From the NCBI GenBank assembly GCA_029379265.1, contig JAQYWN010000005.1:1-32787 (forward strand): 32,787 nt of DNA, given 5' to 3'. The notes beneath the pieces are model-generated. The model did not search any database. It was not told the origin of the DNA and saw only the letters and a program-made list of their open reading frames with translations. The stretch's first letter is position 1, and every line of letters begins with the position of its first letter. Position numbers and translations under genes: made by a program. Of the stretch, positions 12,010 through 19,503 are shown piece after piece. This DNA is from Rhizonema sp. NSF051 (GTDB lineage: Bacteria; Cyanobacteriota; Cyanobacteriia; Cyanobacteriales; Nostocaceae).

Positions 12010-12648
12010 TCCAAAAGTAATTCCCACAATGGAAGGAGATAACTTCTCGATTTTCAATGCAATGCGTTGGAGCTTTGAGCTTTGTGCAGCAATGCTTTGA
12101 GCCAAGCTATTGCTTTGGCACTTTTTAGTTTCAATAGGACTTAAGCGATCTTATTGCGCCCAGTATCCATTTTCAACAGACTCAAGCAGTGCGAAAAGCG
12201 CGCCAAGACTGCTCAGCTTTTACTTCTAGTTAATTACCTTAAACAATTGTTTAAAGTTTGCCTACTTTTTTGAGGATATACAGGCTTCCATCCACCTTTC
12301 ACCTTAAGGTTAGCTTTGGTTTTCACCCAAACACTCCTAAGTTGACATTAAGGCTTTTCTAGTTTAACAGTCTCTAACCAATTTCAGCTAGTTTATTCCG
12401 ATCAAAATTTTAATCATCAACGTTTGATGCTAATTTCAGCCGGAAATGCTAACAAATGTGCAACCTGAGCTAAAAAAATGGTCACGATCTTAGAGTATAA
12501 GTTATTCAACTAAATTTGTCCAGATTATTTTCAGAAATTCTTAAGGTGCTTCCCTTATCCCTACACATAACCCAAAACACTTTGACTTCTTAGCCTTATT
12601 CTTCGTAAATAATAGTAGATATTCAAGTGGGAAGGAACAAAACAATCT

Positions 12649-13125
12649 ATGGCACTCATTACCACTGGCAACGGTTTGATTCGCGATCTGGAAAAATTTG
12701 GTTCTATTGGTGTTTACGTACCTCTGGAAGGGGGTTTTGAAGGTCGGTACAGACGTCGGTTGCGTGCAGCTGGCTACACTACACTCCATATTACTGCTAG
12801 AGGATTGGGGGACGTAGCTGCTTACCTCACAGGAGTTCATGGAGTTAGACCTCCTCACCTTGGTAAAAAAACTACTGCTAATGGTGCTGCAGTCGGTTCT
12901 GTATATTATCTACCGCCAATTATCGGCTATCAACTAGAACAGTTGCCACCCAAGTCAAAAGGTCTACTGCTCTGGATTATCGAAGGTCATATTCTTTCCG
13001 ATCAGGAGGTAGAATTTTTGTCGGCTTTACCCAGTTTGGAACCAAGAGTGAAAGTGGTCATCGAGAGGGGTGGCGATCGCTATTTCCACTGGAAGCCCCT
13101 ACAAAAAACCCTGCTAGCTAGCTAG
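12649..13125 (+). CDS. ndhN: NAD(P)H-quinone oxidoreductase subunit N
   Basis: MALITTGNGLIRDLEKFGSIGVYVPLEGGFEGRYRRRLRAAGY...TARGLGDVAAYLTGVHGVRPPHLGK, cyanobacterial NdhN. Confidence 0.95.
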   Translation: MALITTGNGLIRDLEKFGSIGVYVPLEGGFEGRYRRRLRAAGYTTLHITARGLGDVAAYLTGVHGVRPPHLGKKTTANGAAVGSVYYLPPIIGYQLEQLPPKSKGLLLWIIEGHILSDQEVEFLSALPSLEPRVKVVIERGGDRYFHWKPLQKTLLAS

Positions 13126-13130
13126 AAAAA

Positions 13131-13236
13131 GTTATGAGTTATGAGTTTTGATTCCTGACTCCTAACTCTTGTAGGGGCAGGTTTAACTAGATAACAGACT
13201 ACCCAATAAATATTGATAGGTAAAACCTGCCCCTAC
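13131..13236. repeat. Dispersed repeat: gttatgagttatgagtt...ctcctaactc plus inverted pair gtaggggcaggttt/aaacctgcccctac
   Basis: Arms 13171-13184 and 13223-13236, 14-bp perfect; same arrangement as 6540-6786. Confidence 0.92.
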
Positions 13237-13707
13237 TCACAACTCGATCAACATTTCCCTCGTGCCAGTTCTAAAACCACATGAAGCAAACAATTGCCGA
13301 GCTGCTTCGTTAACCTCTGCCGTATCAAGGCGAATTTGTTTGACACCCATCTGATCAAAGCGTTCAATACTGAGCATCACCATCTGCCGTGCAATTCCTT
13401 GATGACGATATTCTTGCTCAACCCAGATCTCGTGGATAAAAGCGAATTCCTGCAAACGGTAAATCGGTACTTCACGTTCAACTATCGCTGCGAGAAACCC
13501 CACCAGCCGCAGTTCATCCTCAGCTACCAGAAGCACGCTTCGCTCCTGACTAGCCAGCCGCGTTAACCATCCTTCATAACGCTGTTCTGGATGTGGTAAA
13601 AAACCAAATTTGGCAGAGTCCCAAGATTCGTGTAAAGCACAAATCTTAGCAACCATCGGTAAAATTGCAGGTACGTCAGTTATTGTGGCAGAGCGAATTA
13701 TTAGCAT
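13237..13707 (-). CDS. GNAT family N-acetyltransferase
   Basis: IHEIWVEQEYRHQGIARQMVMLSIERFDQMGVKQIRLDTAEVNEAARQLFASCGF, GNAT acetyl-CoA binding motif. Confidence 0.9.
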   Translation of the reverse strand: MLIIRSATITDVPAILPMVAKICALHESWDSAKFGFLPHPEQRYEGWLTRLASQERSVLLVAEDELRLVGFLAAIVEREVPIYRLQEFAFIHEIWVEQEYRHQGIARQMVMLSIERFDQMGVKQIRLDTAEVNEAARQLFASCGFRTGTREMLIEL

Positions 13708-13847
13708 ATAAGCGGTTGTAAATCAAGGAAATAAACAATCAAGAAAGTTAAAAAGAGGCATTTTAGCTTGAGGAAAGGGGGTCAAACCCCATAGACACTT
13801 GATCCCCAACTTGCTTAAGATTAGTGTTCTCACAAAAAATAACACCT

Positions 13848-13882
13848 ACGCCAGTTTTTGCACCGTATTTACTGGCGTTTTT
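13848..13882 (+). terminator. Intrinsic terminator-like hairpin, copy A
   Basis: acgccagt (13848-13855) / actggcgt (13871-13878), followed by a T-run. Confidence 0.6.
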
Positions 13883-14002
13883 GTCTTAAAGAGAATTGGC
13901 AATTACGAATAACAAAGAAGTAGCCACAGCAGGGGGTTTAACCCTGTAGACAGTTCGTTAACAGTTTGTATATAGTGGGTTTTCACAAAACCGATAATAC
14001 TC

Positions 14003-14037
14003 GCGCCAGTTTTTGCACCTTACTTACTGGCGCTTTT
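14003..14037 (+). terminator. Intrinsic terminator-like hairpin, copy B
   Basis: gcgccagt (14003-14010) / actggcgc (14026-14033), followed by tttt. Confidence 0.6.
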
Positions 14038-14306
14038 CGTCTCTAAGTGAAATTTATACTAATAAGGCTCGGATTGTCCCTTTGAAGATCGGAACGACCT
14101 TAAGGACGAAGTGCGAACACGGCGAAATAATTTAAGATAAAGTGGCGGGCAATAAAACTCAATAATTGTCCTTTGTCATTAGTCTTTGGTTATTAGTATT
14201 ACACTCGTACAAATGACTTTTGACGCCCTCCTCCTCGCTCCTTTTAAGGGTGCGATGAGTTTAACCTCGATCTTTAATCGGGATTTCCACACTCCCATAA
14301 GGTTTT

Positions 14307-14858
14307 ATGAGACGTAAATCTACAGGTAGAACAACTACTGCTACTAATACTACTACGACTAAATCTCCTGGTTTCAAATCCCCCATGTTTAATTTCAGCA
14401 CCATAGCAGTTATGGCGGGTATACTTATTTTAGGAATTGGGATTGGAATTGCTTTTAGCTCCACAGCGACCTTTTCACCAGAAAATGTCGCTTCCCGTGA
14501 ATTTATTGATACTAAAGCGCCAAACCCAGAGCTTTGCGTACAGTATGGAGCCAGTGCTATGGTCATGGATGCCAGATTGTTTGTGACTCTTAACCCCTTT
14601 AATGTCTACGTTTCTCAACCGAGTATGCGTCCTGGATGCGTTATTCGTCAAACCGACTGGGCGATTTTAGAGCAAAAGAAGCTTGTGTCCTCAGAACAGG
14701 TGAGAGATTGTAAGCAACGGTTAAACACCTTTGGCTTTACAGGTGACTTAAACAGTGACAGACCTGATATTAGGTGTATTTACCAGAATGAGGCTGCTCA
14801 AAATTTCTTTATCGCACAACCAGGAGCAGTTCAGTCGCAGGAGACGCAAAGATTTTAA
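14307..14858 (+). CDS. DUF3172 domain-containing membrane-anchored protein
   Basis: N-terminal TM segment then ELCVQYGASAMVMDARLFVTLNPFNVYVSQPSMRPGCVIRQTDWAILEQ, typical of the cyanobacterial DUF3172 family. Confidence 0.8.
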   Translation: MRRKSTGRTTTATNTTTTKSPGFKSPMFNFSTIAVMAGILILGIGIGIAFSSTATFSPENVASREFIDTKAPNPELCVQYGASAMVMDARLFVTLNPFNVYVSQPSMRPGCVIRQTDWAILEQKKLVSSEQVRDCKQRLNTFGFTGDLNSDRPDIRCIYQNEAAQNFFIAQPGAVQSQETQRF

Positions 14859-14872
14859 GGAAGTTAGAACAG

Positions 14873-14907
14873 TCCTGAGTACTCAGTACTGAGTACTGAG
14901 TGCTGAG
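14873..14907 (+). repeat. Short tandem heptanucleotide repeat (ctgagta)n with palindromic character
   Basis: cctgagtactcagtactgagtactgagtgctgag, 7-bp periodicity. Confidence 0.8.
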
Positions 14908-15031
14908 CGTATTATTTTTTAGTCTATTCATAGATTGTACTTAGCTGACAGGAGAAAAGGTAGATATACTCTTGCCAGCTGCTTCGGTGTGGCTGCGATC
15001 GCACTCTTTTCAGAACTCAGGACGAATAATT

Positions 15032-16156
15032 CTAAGGATTGGGGTTCGTCAAAGGTTGACCAAACTCAACGACTCGTGAGTTAGGGGAAGATGATGAATA
15101 GTTAGGGATATTTGGGGCAGGAAAATTAGATGTAGGTAAAGGAGAAACACTGTTGATATTGTGTTGATATGGGAAACTTGCTGGCGGCAGAACAGGGTTA
15201 GGTAGTTGAGAGGGGTTATCAGAAGTTAGGGGCGGCACACTGATAAAAGAGGGCTGTTGAAGGTTATTGATTGTTGGGGGTAGGGTTGTGAGTGGCGGTA
15301 AGCTGCTAGTTGGTGGTACGTTAGTGGGTGCTTGTGGAGAGTTGTTGACATTTGGTGGCAAGTTATTCGGTATTTGTGGAGTGTTCTCGTAGGTAGCTGG
15401 TGAAAGGTTCCTCAGGGGTTGTGAAGTGAGAACTGGTGGTAGATTACTGGGTGGTAGTGGAGCGTTGTCGATAGTTGGTGGTAGGTTAGTGGGTAGTTGT
15501 GGGGCGTTGTAGACAGTTGGTGGTAGGTTAGTGGGTGGTTGTGGGGCGTTGTAGACAGTTGGTGGTAGGTTAGTGGGTGGTTGTGGGGCGTTGTCGATAG
15601 TTGGTGGTAGATCATTGGATTGGGATGGATCTCTTAACGCGTTATCGGCACGTTCACTAGTAATTAAAGGACGCAATACCCAGCGAGTAGGGTTTGGCCA
15701 GGAAACGGGTTGTAGCTGTACCTGATGTGGATTTAAAACAGTTCCTGGTGCTAAATCCATAACAATGCGAGTTGTGCCAGCTTTTAATTGGGAAACGCGA
15801 ATGCTTTGGATTGGGCCATAAAAATTTTGTTTGGTAGGAACGTAACCCAACTTAGTGGCTGGCAAATCTATAACAAGACGAGAAGGTTGGCGGAGGTAAA
15901 AGTAGTGAGGTTGTGAAGCGGCTGTAAGAGTGATTTCTAGTTGCGAAGCTTCTGGAGAAAAGCGCCAATCCTGGAGCATTGCTGTTGGAGTGGTAACAAG
16001 GCTGCTCTTTTTGGATGAGTTGACTTGTAAACGCTCTCTAGGTGGCTTACTGGAAGCGATCGCTAAGCTGTGAAACATCATTAAGTACAAGACAAACAAG
16101 CTAATTCCATGTCTGCACCATCGAAAAATTTGTTGATTCTTTAATTGCTGGTTCAT
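15032..16156 (-). CDS. AMIN domain-containing secreted protein with Pro/Asn-rich C-terminal repeats
   Basis: N-terminal signal-like segment, then LQDWRFSPEASQLEITLTAASQPHYFYLRQPSRLVIDLPATKLG...IRVSQLKAGTTRIVMDLAPG (AMIN-like). ORF extends to 16174; ATG at 16156 is a likely start. Confidence 0.8.
   Translation of the reverse strand: MNQQLKNQQIFRWCRHGISLFVLYLMMFHSLAIASSKPPRERLQVNSSKKSSLVTTPTAMLQDWRFSPEASQLEITLTAASQPHYFYLRQPSRLVIDLPATKLGYVPTKQNFYGPIQSIRVSQLKAGTTRIVMDLAPGTVLNPHQVQLQPVSWPNPTRWVLRPLITSERADNALRDPSQSNDLPPTIDNAPQPPTNLPPTVYNAPQPPTNLPPTVYNAPQLPTNLPPTIDNAPLPPSNLPPVLTSQPLRNLSPATYENTPQIPNNLPPNVNNSPQAPTNVPPTSSLPPLTTLPPTINNLQQPSFISVPPLTSDNPSQLPNPVLPPASFPYQHNINSVSPLPTSNFPAPNIPNYSSSSPNSRVVEFGQPLTNPNP
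15425..15620 (-). repeat. Intragenic tandem repeat, 42 bp / 14 aa unit (LPPTxxNAPQxPTN)
   Basis: LPPTIDNAPQPPTN LPPTVYNAPQPPTN LPPTVYNAPQLPTN LPPTIDNAPLPPSN, further degenerate units downstream. Confidence 0.9.
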
Positions 16157-16447
16157 TGCTACACCTGTTAACAAAAATTATGTCTATAACGTTAATCACT
16201 TTATGAGTGAAAATTATATCTTTGAATGCAACTGCCGCTCCGATTGTTCTGGAGATTTTTGTCGTATTGCTGTAAACGCAATAACTCTAGAGAGTTACTC
16301 AGTTTTATTTGACGCATGAAACGTTTGTCAACTGCTTGGCTGTAGATTAAGAACCATTAACACCCCATCAGGTAAAGCTCGCTCTTGGGAAGATCCCCCG
16401 GCAGACTTTACGTAAAATTATGTTTATTCACGCCAACTTATTTATTT

Positions 16448-17059
16448 ATGTCTGTGCAATTACAGGAAGTCAGAATTTGCTTTTTTGGTGAGTCGTTTGT
16501 TAATGGGACTGGCGATCAGTCATGCCTGGGATGGACTGGAAGAATATGTGTTGATGCGAATAAAAAAGGTTATGATATTACTTACTATAATTTAGGAGTT
16601 AGGCGGGAAACAAGTACTGCGCTTGAAAAGAGATGGTTCCCTGAGGCTTCCTATCGGTTACCTAAAGAATGTGATGGAAGAGTAGTATTCTCTTTTGGGG
16701 TTAACGATACAACGATTGAGAATGGAAAAACTCGCGTAGAGTTAACAAATTCACTTAAAAATGTACATAACATTTTAAGTGGAGCTAAAGAATTATATCC
16801 AGTTTTGATGGTTGGTCCGCCACCCTTGTTAGAGCGAGAACAGAATCAGAGAATTGCCGATTTATCAAATCAGTTTGCTTTAGTGTGTAATGCACTCTCT
16901 GTGCCATATCTAAATGTTTTTCCTACATTGGAAAAATCGAATATTTGGAGAGATGAGGTGAAAGCTAATGACGGCGCTCATCCAAGAGCAGCAGGTTATA
17001 CGATCCTAGCAGAAATCGTGCAAAATTGGGACGCTTGGTTAAATTGGTTTGATGGGTAA
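16448..17059 (+). CDS. SGNH/GDSL family hydrolase
   Basis: FFGESFVNG (block I-like), FGVNDTT (block III-like), DGAHPRAAGY (catalytic Asp/His block V); internal ATG at 16448 is more likely than the ORF start. Confidence 0.88.
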   Translation: MSVQLQEVRICFFGESFVNGTGDQSCLGWTGRICVDANKKGYDITYYNLGVRRETSTALEKRWFPEASYRLPKECDGRVVFSFGVNDTTIENGKTRVELTNSLKNVHNILSGAKELYPVLMVGPPPLLEREQNQRIADLSNQFALVCNALSVPYLNVFPTLEKSNIWRDEVKANDGAHPRAAGYTILAEIVQNWDAWLNWFDG

Positions 17060-17185
17060 GTTATGGTAAGCAAGCAAAAGCGCCGACTGAATAACAAGCA
17101 TAGATTTCAACCAAAAGATAGGTGAGCAACTGTAGCCAAAAAAACTTAACATTGATTTAAGAAGAACTCTCTATTACCCAGGATT

Positions 17186-18646
17186 ATGAGCTACTACATC
17201 TCTCCTCGCTTTCTTGACAAACTTGCCGTTCATATTACCAAAAACTTTATCGAACTTCCTGGCGTTCGAGTTCCCGTGATTCTAGGTGTTCATGGACGTA
17301 AAGGCGAGGGAAAGTCTTTTCAATGTGAGTTAGTCTTTGAGAAAATGGGTATTGAGGTGACTCACATATCTGGTGGAGAACTTGAAAGCCCAGATGCGGG
17401 CGATCCTGCACGTTTGATTCGCCTGCGTTATCGAGAAACAGCAGAACTCATTCGTGTGCGCGGTAAAATGTGCGTGCTAATGATTAACGACTTAGATGCA
17501 GGTGCTGGACGTTTTGACGAAGGGACTCAGTACACTGTTAATACTCAGTTGGTCAATGCCACACTGATGAATATTGCCGATACTCCCACCAATGTACAAC
17601 TTCCTGGTAGTTACGATTCAACGCCTTTGCATCGCGTGCCAATTATTGTGACAGGTAATGATTTTTCCACTCTGTATGCACCTTTGGTAAGAGATGGGCG
17701 GATGGAAAAATTCTACTGGGAACCCGATCGCGACGATAAAGTGGGAATTGTTGAGGGAATTTTTGCAGAAGATAAACTTCCGCGTCAACAAGTTGAACAA
17801 CTCGTCGATACTTTTATCAATCAGTCGATTGACTTCTTCAGTGCTTTGCGATCGCGCATCTACGACGAACAAATCCGTAATTTCATCCACAAAATAGGAT
17901 TTGAGCGCATCTCGTTACGTGTTGTAAATAGCACAGAAAAACCACCAGAATTTAACAAACCCGATTTTAATTTATCTCGCTTGGTTGAGATGGGTAAGTT
18001 GATGGTTACTGAACAAAAACGGGTGGAGAATTCCCACTTAGTTGACGATTACAATCGACTCAACAGAAAAAATTATCAACCAGTTGCACCTCAAGAAGTG
18101 ACACCAGTACCAGCCCCGGTGCCAAATGGCTTGACAAAAGTAGATAATTCATCATCAACGTTCAATTACAATCAAGACTATACCAAGCAAAAACCAACCC
18201 CTCAGCCAAATAGCTTGACAAAAGTTGATTATCCTTCAACGTTCAATTACAATCAAGACTATACCAAGCAAAAACCAACCCCTCAGCTAAATAGCTTGAC
18301 AAAAGTTGATAATTCATCAACCTTCAATTACTATCAAGACCATAGCGAGCAAATACCAAGTACGCCCATCAGCCAAGAAACATTAGGGCAGATGCGGCAA
18401 ATTTTTGCTCAAGGATATCGTATTGGAATTGAATATGTAGATGAAAGACGCTTCCGTACAGGTTCTTGGCAAAATTTTGCCGAGCATCAAATTGATAATA
18501 TGGCGGAGGCGATCGCTATTTTGGAATCTTGTCTCAGCGATCACAGTGGCGAATACGTGCGTATAGTAGCAGTCGATACTAGAGTCAAGAAGCGGATGGT
18601 GGAAACGATTGTCCAACGTCCAAATGGTAGAATTAGTGACTCTTAA
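17186..18646 (+). CDS. rca: Rubisco activase (AAA+) with C-terminal Rubisco small-subunit-like (SSUL) domain
   Basis: AAA+ core GVHGRKGEGKSFQCELVFEKMG, MCVLMINDLDAGAGRFDEGTQYTVNTQLVNATLMNIADTPTNVQLPG; C-terminal MRQIFAQGYRIGIEYVDERRFRTGSWQNFAEHQIDNMAEAIAILESCLSDHSGEYVRIVAVD resembles SSUL/RbcS. Confidence 0.92.
   Translation: MSYYISPRFLDKLAVHITKNFIELPGVRVPVILGVHGRKGEGKSFQCELVFEKMGIEVTHISGGELESPDAGDPARLIRLRYRETAELIRVRGKMCVLMINDLDAGAGRFDEGTQYTVNTQLVNATLMNIADTPTNVQLPGSYDSTPLHRVPIIVTGNDFSTLYAPLVRDGRMEKFYWEPDRDDKVGIVEGIFAEDKLPRQQVEQLVDTFINQSIDFFSALRSRIYDEQIRNFIHKIGFERISLRVVNSTEKPPEFNKPDFNLSRLVEMGKLMVTEQKRVENSHLVDDYNRLNRKNYQPVAPQEVTPVPAPVPNGLTKVDNSSSTFNYNQDYTKQKPTPQPNSLTKVDYPSTFNYNQDYTKQKPTPQLNSLTKVDNSSTFNYYQDHSEQIPSTPISQETLGQMRQIFAQGYRIGIEYVDERRFRTGSWQNFAEHQIDNMAEAIAILESCLSDHSGEYVRIVAVDTRVKKRMVETIVQRPNGRISDS
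18131..18350 (+). repeat. Intragenic tandem repeat in the rca linker (84/81 bp units)
   Basis: LTKVDNSSSTFNYNQDYTKQKPTPQPNS / LTKVDYPSTFNYNQDYTKQKPTPQLNS / LTKVDNSSTFNYYQDHSEQ. Confidence 0.95.
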
Positions 18647-18738
18647 GGTTTAAACTCTGATGTCGGCAAGGTAGTCGCTCTCCTGTGACTGCCTTGCAAC
18701 TCGACAAAATTCATGAGTATAGCTGAAGTGCTGAATGC

Positions 18739-19149
18739 TTACCGAGAGGACAAATAATCGCGTAAATCTTTTGTGCGTTGTTTTGTGACTCTTTCTCTGC
18801 ATCCGTTGCGGAAGATTTCATAACCTGTGCCACCACGATTGTCATAGACTTCAAAATCACAGTTGTTATCACGAAACTTAATCCAAGCTTGCTGTGCGGT
18901 AATGAGTAACTGTCTTGCCTCACCGTTTAAGTTTGATATAACTTGTTGATACACCTGATTGAGTTGTTTGTCTGCTGCTTGATAGGACTGTTGAGAACAA
19001 TACTTCATTGTTACTGTATTGTTTGCCTTGGAACAATCAATTTTCTGTGCGATCATCTCTTTTAGTATAATTCTTGCAGAAACTGGGATTGATAAAGATG
19101 CATGAGCGAAGCTTGCTACCAGAATGATCCTGACAAATTTTGTATACAT
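18739..19149 (-). CDS. Lysozyme inhibitor LprI family (DUF1311) protein
   Basis: Signal-like N-terminus; YCSQQSYQAADKQLNQVYQQVISNLNGEARQLLITAQQAWIKFRDNNCDFEVYDNRGGTGYEIFRNGCRERVTKQRTKDLRDYL. Confidence 0.85.
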   Translation of the reverse strand: MYTKFVRIILVASFAHASLSIPVSARIILKEMIAQKIDCSKANNTVTMKYCSQQSYQAADKQLNQVYQQVISNLNGEARQLLITAQQAWIKFRDNNCDFEVYDNRGGTGYEIFRNGCRERVTKQRTKDLRDYLSSR

Positions 19150-19503
19150 AGAGTTGAGCCAACAGACAAAAGTTTCTTTTGCTACTTTATAGCTAAAAAA
19201 TACTGTGATGTAAATTAGTAATTTTTTCTTTGAAAGTCCGGATACTCAACCCCACACCTCCTCGCTTTCTAGGAGGGTAGGTTTATACTTAAGTCATAAG
19301 TATTCATGCGAACATAGGATAAGTTTTTCTATTGACAATATCTGAGTATCAAAAATGTTAATGATTCTGTGGTTGATAACAGAAATAGCAAACAAAGACT
19401 TTAATCATGATTTATTCCACAAACCTTCAAAAAATTAGGAGTAATGGTTTTAACAAGCTATAATTTTATATTGGCAAGTTGCTATGTGTAGTGATTGACA
19501 TCC

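Larger units (their letters stand above)
13777..14046 (+). ncRNA. Candidate tandem structured RNA pair (two diverged copies, about 155 bp apart, each ending in a terminator-like hairpin)
   Basis: Copy A 13777-13888 and copy B about 13932-14046 share a small G/C hairpin start, tagaca, a cacaaaa box, and an 8-bp stem (acgccagt/actggcgt versus gcgccagt/actggcgc) with loop ttttgcacc and a following T-run. Confidence 0.45.

Noticed and set aside
12541-12858. Minus-strand 105-aa ORF overlapping the ndhN start
   Set aside because: Antisense to ndhN; low-complexity, no family resemblance
15412-15615. Repetitive 67-aa ORF (TYHQLSTTPHN repeats)
   Set aside because: Out-of-frame reading of the AMIN protein minisatellite
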